This document shows, piece by piece, positions 17,765-26,489 of a stretch of 64,000 nucleotides of DNA. The translations under genes were made by a program, and so were the position numbers. This DNA is from Flavobacterium phragmitis (lineage in GTDB: Bacteria; Bacteroidota; Bacteroidia; Flavobacteriales; Flavobacteriaceae), in contig NZ_FOMH01000002.1 of NCBI RefSeq assembly GCF_900112575.1, positions 372,001 through 436,000 of the forward strand, in the 5' to 3' direction. Within the stretch, counting starts at the first letter, position 1, and every line of letters begins with the position of its first letter. The notes under the pieces are model-generated. The model was given only the letters and a program-made list of their open reading frames with translations. It was not told the origin of the DNA and did not search any database.

Positions 17765-17807
17765 CGAAATTAGAGAGAAGAAAAAATAGAAAATCTGACT
17801 TTTGTCA
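17765..17807 (-). promoter_or_regulatory. PAS gene promoter with FNR-type palindrome
   Basis: TGACTTTTGTCA (17796-17807) is a TGAC-N4-GTCA palindrome. On the minus strand TAATTTCG (17765-17772) matches TAnnTTTG with one mismatch. The palindrome centre is 36.5 bases from the 3' end of this box, the same as at ccoI and ccoS. The PAS start codon follows about 50 bases downstream. Confidence 0.6.
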
Positions 17808-17953
17808 TATTTTGACACAAAAAAAACTTTTAGTGGTAGTCTGAAAAGAAATTCCAAAATCGAAACTCCAAATCACAAAATCTAAAACTCCACAGACTTT
17901 ACAAATAAGAAACAAAAAGTTAAATCTGTAACATTTTCAAATCGTTTTGCCTT

Positions 17954-17982
17954 TTTGCATTTATACAAATACGTTATCTTTG
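17954..17982 (+). promoter_or_regulatory. dapD promoter
   Basis: TTTG at 17954-17957 and TATCTTTG at 17975-17982 are separated by 17 bases, matching the Bacteroidota TTG-N17-19-TAnnTTTG promoter. The ATG is 16 bases further on. Confidence 0.8.
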
Positions 17983-17998
17983 CCAAAAATTTAAACGT

Positions 17999-18814
17999 AT
18001 GAATTCTTTACAGACTATAATCGAACAAGCTTGGGAAAACAGAGCTTTATTACAAGAAACTACAACTACAGATGCCATTAGAGAAGTTATCGAATTGGTA
18101 GACGCAGGGAAATTACGTGTTGCTGAACCAGTTGGTGACAAATGGCAGGTAAACGAATGGGTTAAGAAAGCGGTTGTGATGTATTTCCCAATTCAAAAAA
18201 TGGAAACATGGGAATCTGGTATTTTCGAATATCACGATAAAATGTTACTTAAGAGAGATTATGCAGCAAAAGGAATTCGTGTAGTACCAAACGCTGTTGC
18301 TCGTTATGGCGCTTACATTTCTAGCGGTGTTATCTTAATGCCAAGTTATGTAAATATTGGTGCTTATGTTGACGAAGGTACAATGGTTGATACATGGGCA
18401 ACTGTTGGAAGCTGTGCGCAAATTGGTAAAAACGTTCACTTAAGTGGTGGTGTTGGTATTGGTGGTGTTTTGGAACCATTACAAGCTGCTCCAGTAATTA
18501 TCGAAGACGGTGCATTCATCGGATCTCGTTGTATTGTTGTTGAAGGTGTGCACGTTGGAAAAGAAGCTGTTCTAGGTGCTAATGTATGCTTAACTGCTTC
18601 TACTAAAATTATTGATGTTACAGGTGACGAACCAGTTGAAATGAAAGGTTTTGTTCCTGCTCGTTCTGTAGTTATTCCTGGAAGTTATACTAAAAAATTC
18701 GCTGCTGGAGAATATCAAGTTCCTTGTGCTTTAATCATTGGAACTCGTAAACCATCTACAGACTTAAAAACATCTTTAAACAATGCTCTTCGTGAATACG
18801 ATGTTGCGGTATAG
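17999..18814 (+). CDS. dapD: tetrahydrodipicolinate N-succinyltransferase
   Basis: A 271-residue left-handed beta-helix acyltransferase that succinylates tetrahydrodipicolinate in lysine and diaminopimelate synthesis. The N-terminal helical domain (about 1-95) is followed by hexapeptide repeats, including the glycine-rich run VHLSGGVGIGGVLEPLQA (about 141-158) and the later FIGSRCIVVEGVHVGKEAVL. Length matches the family. It is a single-gene unit, with a strong promoter and a strong terminator. Codon choice is more even than in its neighbours (frequent GGT, GTT and GCT), as expected for a well-expressed gene. Confidence 0.98.
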   Translation: MNSLQTIIEQAWENRALLQETTTTDAIREVIELVDAGKLRVAEPVGDKWQVNEWVKKAVVMYFPIQKMETWESGIFEYHDKMLLKRDYAAKGIRVVPNAVARYGAYISSGVILMPSYVNIGAYVDEGTMVDTWATVGSCAQIGKNVHLSGGVGIGGVLEPLQAAPVIIEDGAFIGSRCIVVEGVHVGKEAVLGANVCLTASTKIIDVTGDEPVEMKGFVPARSVVIPGSYTKKFAAGEYQVPCALIIGTRKPSTDLKTSLNNALREYDVAV

Positions 18815-18839
18815 ATTTTAAAATTAGTACTATATTATA

Positions 18840-18865
18840 GGGCGGTATTTACCGCCCTTTTTTTT
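18840..18865 (+). terminator. dapD terminator
   Basis: GGGCGGTA / TACCGCCC (18840-18857) is an eight-pair GC-rich stem with a two-base loop, directly followed by eight T residues. Confidence 0.95.
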
Positions 18866-18988
18866 ATAAACCCAATAAAAAAACAAACAAAAATCTTACA
18901 AAAATAAAAAAGTAAGAAAATTATATTAAATTTGCATTCTTAAAAATCTTCTGAAAAAGAAGATGATTATTTTTATATGCATCTTTAA

Positions 18989-20857
18989 ATGAAAAATTAC
19001 ACATCCAGTTTAAAAGTATTTCTCTATAGATATTTCTTGATTTTTTTAGTTTATCAAATTTGTAATATCTTATTTTACGCTTTAAACACTGAGTACTTTG
19101 ATAATATAACACTACAAAATATTATAGGTAGTATTTTATTTGATTTTTCATCTATTTCATATATAACCTTTATTTTCTTAATCGCACACGCAATTCCGGG
19201 AAATTTTAAGTATCGCCAAAGCTATCAGACTATATTAAAAATTTCTTTCTTCTTAGTCAATCTTTTGTTTGTGGCTGCAAATCTTATTGACATTATATAT
19301 TTCCGGTTCACAGGAAGAAGAAGCACATTCAGCATGATTACTGCAAAAGGAATGGAGAAAGAAGCTCTGGGTTTATTTTTTTCCTTTATAATAGAATTTT
19401 GGTATATCCCATTATTACTTATTATTCTTAGCATTCTTTTTTGGAAATCAATACCAAATTTTAAAAACAAAAGCGAAATAAAGCATTTCACAAAACAGAA
19501 ATTCTTAAAACAATCTTTTTATTTTCTAACCTCTGCTTTTTTACTGTTAATTATAGCTCGCGGAGGATTTCAAAAGAAACCGCTTCGAATTGTAGATGCT
19601 GCTAGATACAGCTCTTGTAAAAACGCTCCGCTTATTTTAAATACTTCTTTTTGCATATTAAAAACGATATTTCAAAAAGACGATATTGAGAAAGTTAATT
19701 ATTTTGATCAAAAAAGTCTTGACTCAATTTACAAACCAATCTTATCTTTCAAAAAAGCTGGAACAGTAAATAAAAAAAATGTCGTAATCATTATACTGGA
19801 AAGTTTTGGTCATGAAAATATCAACAAAAAGCAAACCCCTTTTTTAGATTCTTTAATAACAAAATCTTACTATTTTAAAAATGGTTTTGCCAACGGAAAA
19901 GTATCTATCGACGCTGTTCCATCGATTATTTCAAGCATTCCTAGTTTAATGAACAACTCTTTTATCATTTCTAGTTATTCATTGAACAAAACGAACAGTT
20001 TACCTAAAATCCTTAAAAAAGAAGGATATGCTACTTCTTTTTTCCATGGAGCTTTTAATGGCAGTCAGAATTTTGATCAATATTCGAAAGCTTCGGGTTT
20101 TGAACAATATTATGGTAAAGATGAATATATAGGTCCCGAAGCTTTTGATGGGAAATGGGGAATTTTTGATGAAGAATTTTTACAGTTTTTTGCCAAAAAA
20201 TTATCCACTTTCAAAGAACCTTTCTTTAGTTCTATTTTTACTATTTCTTCTCATAATCCTTACAGAATACCAGAACGATATAAAAATAAATTTCCTAAAG
20301 GAACAACAGTCGTACAGGAAAGCATTGCTTATACCGATTACTCTCTAAAACTTTTTTTTGAAAAAGCCAAAACACAAAAATGGTACAACAATACATTATT
20401 TGTAATTTCTGCCGATCACACTTCATCTAGTGGAGAATCAGAAATAGATAAAACTATAATTGGCAAATTTCATATCCCAATTTTATTTTTCGACCCAGGC
20501 AATCCAAATTTTTATGGCGCAAACGAAAAGAATTTCCAACAAATCGATATTATGCCCAGTATAGTGGAATATTTAGGCATAAAAACAGATTTAATTTGTT
20601 TCGGGAAAAGCTTCAAAAGCGATCAAAACTTTGCCGTATTCTATTTACAGGGAATTTATCATTGTGTTCAAGATGAATATTACCTAGCCTTTGCAAACAA
20701 TCAGGTTATTGGATTATATAACTGGAAAAAAGATCCTTTATTAAAGAATGATTTACAAACAAAAAATACATTTAAAACATTACAAATTTCAAATTTTTTA
20801 AAAGCATACATTCAAAACTTTAACGAACGAGTGATAGATAACAGACTCAGCATCTAA
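18989..20857 (+). CDS. LtaS-like membrane sulfatase-fold phosphoglycerol transferase
   Basis: The 622-residue protein has five N-terminal membrane helices (about 7-30, 45-68, 83-105, 130-155, 170-190) and a large extracytoplasmic alkaline-phosphatase-like domain (about 260-560). Metal-site segments are visible as IIILESFGHENI and SADHTSSSGE, with GKFHIPILFF following. Where lipoteichoic acid synthases have the nucleophilic Thr, the aligned segment reads FANGKVSIDAVPSI, so Ser is the likely nucleophile. In Gram-negative bacteria such enzymes modify surface glycans or lipids with phosphoglycerol or phosphoethanolamine; the substrate here is unknown. It heads the surface-glycan island. TAAATTTG at 18927-18934 is a candidate -7 box. 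Confidence 0.85.
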   Translation: MKNYTSSLKVFLYRYFLIFLVYQICNILFYALNTEYFDNITLQNIIGSILFDFSSISYITFIFLIAHAIPGNFKYRQSYQTILKISFFLVNLLFVAANLIDIIYFRFTGRRSTFSMITAKGMEKEALGLFFSFIIEFWYIPLLLIILSILFWKSIPNFKNKSEIKHFTKQKFLKQSFYFLTSAFLLLIIARGGFQKKPLRIVDAARYSSCKNAPLILNTSFCILKTIFQKDDIEKVNYFDQKSLDSIYKPILSFKKAGTVNKKNVVIIILESFGHENINKKQTPFLDSLITKSYYFKNGFANGKVSIDAVPSIISSIPSLMNNSFIISSYSLNKTNSLPKILKKEGYATSFFHGAFNGSQNFDQYSKASGFEQYYGKDEYIGPEAFDGKWGIFDEEFLQFFAKKLSTFKEPFFSSIFTISSHNPYRIPERYKNKFPKGTTVVQESIAYTDYSLKLFFEKAKTQKWYNNTLFVISADHTSSSGESEIDKTIIGKFHIPILFFDPGNPNFYGANEKNFQQIDIMPSIVEYLGIKTDLICFGKSFKSDQNFAVFYLQGIYHCVQDEYYLAFANNQVIGLYNWKKDPLLKNDLQTKNTFKTLQISNFLKAYIQNFNERVIDNRLSI

Positions 20858-21000
20858 TACTCTTTCGTTAAGTTCAAAAGCATTACAATATCCCTCCAAA
20901 TGTTTTACAATTCAAATTCTTTTTGATTTTATTTTTTCTTGTAAAACAAAAAAATACCACGCTTTAGAGTAAAAAAATATTACTAATTAAATTACAAAAA

Positions 21001-21759
21001 ATGATTCCAAAAAAGATACATTTTTGTTGGTATGGACGTGGTGCATATAATGATGTTATAAAAAAATGCATTGAATCGTGGAGCGCTAAACTTCCGGATT
21101 ATGAAATAAAAAAATGGGACGAGTCCAATACCCCTTTTGATAAGCTTCCATTTTTAAGAATACTATACAAGCAAAAAAAATGGTCGTTTATCTCTGACTA
21201 TATGAGATTATACTCTATTTACACAGAAGGAGGCATCTATCTAGACACTGATATTGAACTTTTGAAAAATTTCAAGGAATTGCTTTCCGAAGATTCTTTC
21301 GTTGGCTTTCAAACAAATTTAGATAATAAGTATCCTTTGAATTCAGCAGTTATTGGAGCAGTAAAAAACAGTAGTTTTATATTAGATTGCATTAAAGCTA
21401 CTGAACGCAAACAAAGATTACACTTTAATGCAATGGGAGGCCCTCCGATTGTGACCAGTGTTTTGTACAAATATGGTTTAAATACCTATAAAAAACAGCA
21501 TCTCAAAAAAGTACTCCTGCTTCCTACCGAATACTTTTATCCATTTTCATGGCTGGAAAAATTCACTTCAGATTGCGTTACTGAAAACACTATCTGTATC
21601 CATTGGTGGGAAGACTCTTGGGTAAACAAAAAAAAGGATTTAGCTTACTTTATTGATAGCGCCAAACGAAAAATAGAAAAAGCGCCTCTAATTTTTCTTA
21701 ATCGAATAAAATATTTTTTAAATAGAGAGAAATTCTATCATATCAATAATGATGTTTAA
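21001..21759 (+). CDS. GT32-family glycosyltransferase
   Basis: A 252-residue cytoplasmic GT-A fold enzyme. It opens with IPKKIHFCWYGRG, and the sugar-binding segment FISDYMRLYSIYTEGGIYLDTDIELL holds the DXD motif at 82-84 (only its key part is cited). The C-terminal CIHWWEDSW is also typical of capsular-polysaccharide-type GT32 enzymes that transfer hexoses. Its position in a cluster of LPS-core-type transferases suggests that it adds a branch sugar to lipooligosaccharide. It is a monocistronic unit with a hairpin after its stop. Confidence 0.9.
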   Translation: MIPKKIHFCWYGRGAYNDVIKKCIESWSAKLPDYEIKKWDESNTPFDKLPFLRILYKQKKWSFISDYMRLYSIYTEGGIYLDTDIELLKNFKELLSEDSFVGFQTNLDNKYPLNSAVIGAVKNSSFILDCIKATERKQRLHFNAMGGPPIVTSVLYKYGLNTYKKQHLKKVLLLPTEYFYPFSWLEKFTSDCVTENTICIHWWEDSWVNKKKDLAYFIDSAKRKIEKAPLIFLNRIKYFLNREKFYHINNDV

Positions 21760-21783
21760 TTCTTAAGTAATTCCTTTTTACAA

Positions 21784-21827
21784 AGAACACATGAAACTTC
21801 TGATATACCAAAAGTTTCATGTGTTCT
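21784..21827. terminator. long hairpin between convergent glycosyltransferase genes
   Basis: A perfect 16-base inverted repeat (21784-21799 and 21812-21827) with a 12-base loop. Left arm begins AGAACACATG and right arm ends CATGTGTTCT. It lies between the GT32 gene (+) and a GT2 gene (-). Tails on either side are AT-rich rather than pure T runs, so it may act as a bidirectional terminator or as an mRNA-stabilising hairpin. Confidence 0.65.
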
Positions 21828-21889
21828 AAAATTGCTTTTCTTAAACCTCAAGAAAGGCGTAAAAAGTAACAGCCTTGCTACCTAAATTT

Positions 21890-22639
21890 TTATTTATTTT
21901 CTTTTTGGATTTTAAGTAGTTTAACATATTTCACATAAGAAAAAAATGCTTGAATCACTGCCATTGCCAACCCATCAGTACCATTAAAAACACCTTTCTT
22001 GAAAAAATAACAACGTATAAAAGCAACTGTCCCGTTTAAGACTGGCTTAAAAGCATTTATTCTTTTTCCTTTTTCATAAAGTTGCTGTGCATGCCATCCA
22101 GAATATTGATTCTTTTTAGCAATAATCTGGTCATAAGAATCCCAGCCGTAGTGCAAAATATGTACAGATACTTTCTTCTCATTCTTAGTTATGACTTTCT
22201 GATGTATTACAGCATCAGAGAAATGTGCAGATTGTTTGTTGAAAAAACGTACTTTCTGATCTGGATACCAACCCGAAAAATCAATAAGCTTATCTCTTAA
22301 AAAGTTCTTAACCCTAAAACTAAAAGCATCGTAATTTCCCTCTAGATACTTTTTACTTAAAATAAAATCTTCTGCATCTTTATCAATAAATTCATCAGCA
22401 TCAAGGTTTAAAACCCAGTCGTTCTTACAGAAAGGAAGCCCGTATGCACGTTGAGGACCATCTCCTAAATAGGCTTGTTCTACCACTTTTGCCCCTTTTT
22501 CTTTAGCTATTTCAACTGTACGGTCTTTACTAAAGGAATCAACTATAACTACTTCGTCGCAGACTTTAAGCAAAGCATCAATACATTTTCCAATGTTTTT
22601 CTCTTCGTTGAAAGTAATAATCAAACCACTAATTTCCAT
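21890..22639 (-). CDS. WaaE-like GT2 glycosyltransferase
   Basis: The 249-residue protein starts MEISGLIITFNEEKNI and has the GT-A nucleotide-sugar motifs EVVIVDSFSKDRT and NLDADEF (DXD), followed by the FSGWYPDQKVRFFNK region typical of WaaE/KdtX-like beta-glucosyltransferases of LPS core. A family-typical KGVFNGTDGLAMA follows near the C-terminus. ATG 22639 is chosen over a longer start that adds nine residues. It is transcribed against the flanking genes. The acceptor is inferred only from the neighbourhood. Confidence 0.92.
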   Translation of the reverse strand: MEISGLIITFNEEKNIGKCIDALLKVCDEVVIVDSFSKDRTVEIAKEKGAKVVEQAYLGDGPQRAYGLPFCKNDWVLNLDADEFIDKDAEDFILSKKYLEGNYDAFSFRVKNFLRDKLIDFSGWYPDQKVRFFNKQSAHFSDAVIHQKVITKNEKKVSVHILHYGWDSYDQIIAKKNQYSGWHAQQLYEKGKRINAFKPVLNGTVAFIRCYFFKKGVFNGTDGLAMAVIQAFFSYVKYVKLLKIQKENK

Positions 22640-22770
22640 TCTTAATTTAAATTTATCTAGGCGCAAAAATATAACTTTTTAATTTACTTTAATCTAATTA
22701 ATCCCATCTCTTGTACACTTCATAAAATAGTTTGTAATTTAGCGACTCCAAAGCGAATTCATAATACCAC

Positions 22771-23835
22771 ATGAGAATACTTATTATCCAGCAAAAAAGA
22801 ATTGGAGATGTTTTAACGAGCACCATAATCTGTAACAATTTAAAATCTAAATTTCCTGATTCGGTAATTGATTACATGTGTTATCCTAATTCTGTAGATG
22901 TACTAAAAGAGAATCCAAATATTGACAATATTGTTGTGCTGACAAATAAAGTCAGAAAATCGATTCCTTCTCTATTTAAATTCATTTTTCAGATTCGTAA
23001 CAAAAAATACGACGCTGTAATAGATGTCTATTCTAAACTTGAAAGTAACTTAATTACTTTGTTTTCTGGAGCTAAATACAAGGTTTCTTATCGTAAATCA
23101 TATACAAAACTAATCTACAATTACACTTATGAGCGTTTTGATGCAGTTGAATCTGAACACGGATTAGCAATTGAGAACAGATTATTGCTTTTGAAACCTT
23201 TTATATCTGAAAAAATAACCAATGTAAAACCAAAGATATTTTTAAAAGATTCTGAAATTGAAGAAGCAAAAAACATCTTAAAGAGTTTTAATGTGGATAC
23301 GGCAAAACCGTTGATTATGTTTGGCATTTTAGGAAGCGAACCTTTTAAAACATATCCTCTAGAAGGAATGGCAAAAATTATAGATTTCACAGTTGCAAAA
23401 ACCAACGCAACAATAATTTTTAACTACGTTCCATTTCAAAAAGATTTGGCATTGGAAGTTTATAATTACTGCACAGAAGAAACAAAAAAACATATTGTTT
23501 TTGACTTATACTGCACTGAGCTTCGTACATTTTTAGCTTTACTTTCTCAATGTGAAATGCTGATTGGAAACGAAGGCGGAGCAGTTAATATGGCAAAAGC
23601 ACTAGAAATTCCGACTTTTTCAATATTTACGCCTTCTGTTAGAAAAGAAACTTGGCAGTTATTTGAAAATGAAGCTAAAAATGCTTCTATTCACTTAAAA
23701 GACTTAAAACCGGAAATATACGAACAACATACAGAGCAATATATAAAAGATCATACTTTTGAATATTATGCTGAATATCCTTTACCTTTAATGCTGGAAA
23801 AATTAGACGCTTATTTTCAAGAATACAAAAATTGA
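22771..23835 (+). CDS. GT9-family glycosyltransferase (heptosyltransferase-like)
   Basis: A 354-residue GT-B fold protein with the GT9 opening MRILIIQQKRIGDVLTSTII (glycine loop after the first strand), PLIMFGILGSEPFKTYP in the second domain and the ADP-heptose-binding segment LIGNEGGAVNMAKAL. GT9 enzymes build the inner core of LPS by adding heptose or related sugars. It is followed after 18 bases by a GT2 gene on the same strand, so the two probably form an operon. Confidence 0.92.
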   Translation: MRILIIQQKRIGDVLTSTIICNNLKSKFPDSVIDYMCYPNSVDVLKENPNIDNIVVLTNKVRKSIPSLFKFIFQIRNKKYDAVIDVYSKLESNLITLFSGAKYKVSYRKSYTKLIYNYTYERFDAVESEHGLAIENRLLLLKPFISEKITNVKPKIFLKDSEIEEAKNILKSFNVDTAKPLIMFGILGSEPFKTYPLEGMAKIIDFTVAKTNATIIFNYVPFQKDLALEVYNYCTEETKKHIVFDLYCTELRTFLALLSQCEMLIGNEGGAVNMAKALEIPTFSIFTPSVRKETWQLFENEAKNASIHLKDLKPEIYEQHTEQYIKDHTFEYYAEYPLPLMLEKLDAYFQEYKN

Positions 23836-23853
23836 AAAAACAAAAGCATTTAG

Positions 23854-24627
23854 ATGAATCGTATTGAAGAACAAAAATTATCTGTTTTAATTATTACTTT
23901 TAATGAAGAGCGATATATAAAATCCCTGATTGAAAGTATTGACTTTGCTGACGAAATCATAATAGTAGATTCGTACAGTACTGATTCTACAACTGAAATA
24001 CTGAAATCATTCCCCAATATTAAATTGATTCAAAAGCAGTTTATTGACTATACTTCACAAAGAAATTTTGCAATAGATCAAGCAAAAAACGATTGGATAT
24101 TGTTTATTGATGCTGACGAATGTTTTACTCCTAAACTTAAAACAGAAATTATTTCGACAATAAACAGTAAAGATGTCGTAAGTGCTTATTTGATTTACAG
24201 GATTTTTATGTTCAAAAACCGTAAACTGCGTTTTAGCGGCTGGCAGACCGACAAGATTTTCAGACTTTTTAATAAAGCCCACTGCAGATATACCGAAGAT
24301 AGAATGGTGCACGAAAAACTAATCGTAAATGGAAAAACTGCTGTTCTAAAAAACAAACTTATACACTACTCTTTCACTTCCTATTCAGAATATAAAATGA
24401 AAATGTATAAGTATGGAATTTTAAAAGCAAATGAAAAGATAAAAAAAGGGCAAAAATCAATTCGAATTTTACAGTTTTTACATCCAACTTACACTTTTTT
24501 ATACCAATATTTGATAAGATTTGGCTTTTTAGACGGCCTAAAAGGAATTACAATTTGCTATTTAAATGCTTACAGCATTTTTATACGATACAAAGAATTT
24601 TTCAGAATTACTTCTTCCAGAATTTGA
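23854..24627 (+). CDS. WaaE-like GT2 glycosyltransferase (second copy)
   Basis: The 257-residue protein is a paralogue of the minus-strand GT2 gene at 21.9-22.6 kb. It shares ITFNEERYI, IIIVDSYSTDST, FIDADE (DXD) and FSGWQTDKIFRLFNK, and the C-terminal FGFLDGLKGI. The two copies therefore arose from a common WaaE/KdtX-like ancestor but have diverged strongly, suggesting different acceptor sugars. It lies directly downstream of the GT9 gene. Its last 20 bases overlap, tail to tail, the WaaP-like kinase gene. Confidence 0.92.
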   Translation: MNRIEEQKLSVLIITFNEERYIKSLIESIDFADEIIIVDSYSTDSTTEILKSFPNIKLIQKQFIDYTSQRNFAIDQAKNDWILFIDADECFTPKLKTEIISTINSKDVVSAYLIYRIFMFKNRKLRFSGWQTDKIFRLFNKAHCRYTEDRMVHEKLIVNGKTAVLKNKLIHYSFTSYSEYKMKMYKYGILKANEKIKKGQKSIRILQFLHPTYTFLYQYLIRFGFLDGLKGITICYLNAYSIFIRYKEFFRITSSRI

Positions 24628-25372
24628 GTTTCTTTTTTAAGCGTTTTTTTCTATAATACCTTTCCTGAAACTCAGAAGTATATTTCCACAAAGTATCAAA
24701 AATCTTTTGTTCCGATTCTCCATAAAGTTTAGCATATTCATTGCTCATAACAGCCACCATTTTTTTTACAGGTGTTAGGCGACACAAGTTTTTCATACGC
24801 ATATCAAAACTCATAGCTTTATGAAATTCCATTCTGTTCAAGTCAACCAAAAAGAATTCATAATTTCCATTTTCTCTCTTTTTAATCAAAGTGTTTCCAG
24901 GAGAATGATCTAAGAACTCAATTCCTTTTTCATGAAGATCAAAACTGAATTTGGTAAACTGTCTCAATATATTCTCATGATCAGGATAGTTTGAATCTTC
25001 TACAAGTTCTCTATAGGTAAGTTCGCATGCTAACTGCTCACTCACATAAAAGCTTTTTTCTAAACCTACTATTGATGAAAATTCAGCGAATGCAATCGGC
25101 TTTGGAGTTCCGATACCTAATTCAAGTAACTTATTTGCAAACTCAAAAGAACGTTTTGCTTTTGACTTCCTGAAGTATTTATAAGCGATTTTATTGATGA
25201 AATGCGGAACTTTAAACGATTTTATGTTTATTTTTTTATCCTCTAAATCAAAAAGTTTTATCTGATTGCGCTGACCAATTACAAAGTCCTCTCCTTTTGT
25301 ACTAAAAAAACGAATATATTCAAGAAGAATATTTTCAAATTTTTCATATCCGCGATTTAATCTTAAAATCAT
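24608..25372 (-). CDS. WaaP/Kdo-kinase-like lipopolysaccharide kinase
   Basis: A 254-residue protein-kinase-like fold. The catalytic loop reads FLDHSPGNTLI (Asp and Asn of the D-x4-N pattern) and the metal-binding strand reads FFLVDLNRMEF. The N-terminal lobe has INIKSFKVPHFINK before KRSFEFANKLLELGIGTPKPIAF. This matches LPS core heptose kinases (WaaP) and Kdo kinases, which phosphorylate core sugars. ATG 25372 is the likely start, with 12 further residues possible upstream. The basic C-terminus (KKRLKKKLKFWKK) suits membrane-surface binding. Confidence 0.88.
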   Translation of the reverse strand: MILRLNRGYEKFENILLEYIRFFSTKGEDFVIGQRNQIKLFDLEDKKINIKSFKVPHFINKIAYKYFRKSKAKRSFEFANKLLELGIGTPKPIAFAEFSSIVGLEKSFYVSEQLACELTYRELVEDSNYPDHENILRQFTKFSFDLHEKGIEFLDHSPGNTLIKKRENGNYEFFLVDLNRMEFHKAMSFDMRMKNLCRLTPVKKMVAVMSNEYAKLYGESEQKIFDTLWKYTSEFQERYYRKKRLKKKLKFWKK

Positions 25373-25432
25373 AAAAATTGTTTCAGCAAATTTAGCTAGT
25401 TTTACCAACTAATAAAAACTATTTTCAAGATA

Positions 25433-26386
25433 ATGCACATTACTCTAATAAGTTTTGATAACTGGGGACTCAATAAACATATCGCTGCTCACTTAGAAAA
25501 ACAAGGCCATACAGTTCATCATATAGATTTCAGTTCCTTTAAATTCAAATACCCTTCTGTATTGCATAAAGCTTACAATTTTATATTAAAAGCCTTTTTC
25601 AAAACAAATTTGAAGCATTTGCATTATGGAAAAGAAATACTAAAACAGTTAGAAAAAAACAAACAGCCCCAAGATGTTATCTTAACAATTAAAGGTGATT
25701 TTATAACTCCAAAAAGTATTTTAGAGTTCAAAAAATATACTAAAAAGTCAGTTGGTTTTTTCAATGATAATATCTACCGTTGTCCAAAAATCAAACGTGT
25801 ACTTCATTGTTTTGATGAAGTTTTCTCATTTGAAAAAGAGGATTGCGAAAACTATAATTTAAAATTTGCGTCTAACTGGATTTACAATTCAGAAAATAGT
25901 AGCGTTAATACGAATGAATTCAAATACGATGCTTTCAATATCAGCTCAATAGACAAAAGACTTCCTATTTTGAAGAGAATTGCGAATAATTTAGCTTCTC
26001 AAAAAATAAATTTCAAATTCATTGTCTACGATAAAAAGCAAAAAGATGATGATAAAAACATTCACTACATACAAAAACACATGCCTTTAACGGAGGTGAA
26101 TGATTACATCAGTCGTTCCAAAGTTTTATTAGACATTAACCGTATCGGACAAATAGGACTCACTTTTAGAGTTTTTGAAAGTTTAGGGTTAAGCAAAAAA
26201 CTCATTACAACAAACACAGATATAAAAAATTATGATTTTTATAATCCGAACAATATTCTAATTATTGACGAAAAAAATCCAGTTATTCCTGCCACATTTT
26301 TCGAAAATGAATATGAAAAAATCCCTGAATCAATATATCAAAAATATACTTTGGAGGGATGGTGTAAAAATGTGATATTTCAATAA
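25433..26386 (+). CDS. CgeB-like glycosyltransferase
   Basis: The 317-residue protein opens MHITLISFDNWGLNKHIAAHL, as GT-B fold glycosyltransferases do. The middle, VGFFNDNIYRCPKI and CFDEVFSFEKEDCE, and the C-terminal IGLTFRVFESLGLSKKLITTN resemble the CgeB/DUF3880 type found in surface-polysaccharide clusters. The motif FRxFESLGxxKxLIT is the nucleotide-sugar-binding end. It is head-to-head with the WaaP-like kinase gene, with 60 bases between their starts. The sugar and acceptor are unknown. Confidence 0.75.
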   Translation: MHITLISFDNWGLNKHIAAHLEKQGHTVHHIDFSSFKFKYPSVLHKAYNFILKAFFKTNLKHLHYGKEILKQLEKNKQPQDVILTIKGDFITPKSILEFKKYTKKSVGFFNDNIYRCPKIKRVLHCFDEVFSFEKEDCENYNLKFASNWIYNSENSSVNTNEFKYDAFNISSIDKRLPILKRIANNLASQKINFKFIVYDKKQKDDDKNIHYIQKHMPLTEVNDYISRSKVLLDINRIGQIGLTFRVFESLGLSKKLITTNTDIKNYDFYNPNNILIIDEKNPVIPATFFENEYEKIPESIYQKYTLEGWCKNVIFQ

Positions 26387-26440
26387 GTCAAAAAATTAGC
26401 TTTTTTTTCTCATAAACAAAAACACACTTTTTCTATCTTG

Positions 26441-26469
26441 TTTGTTTCCTGAGTTTATTAGTATCTTTG
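26441..26469 (+). promoter_or_regulatory. tsaC promoter
   Basis: TTTG at 26441-26444 and TATCTTTG at 26462-26469, separated by 17 bases, fit the Bacteroidota promoter consensus. The ATG follows 20 bases downstream. Confidence 0.8.
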
Positions 26470-26489
26470 CAAAAATCAAAGTTTTTTTC

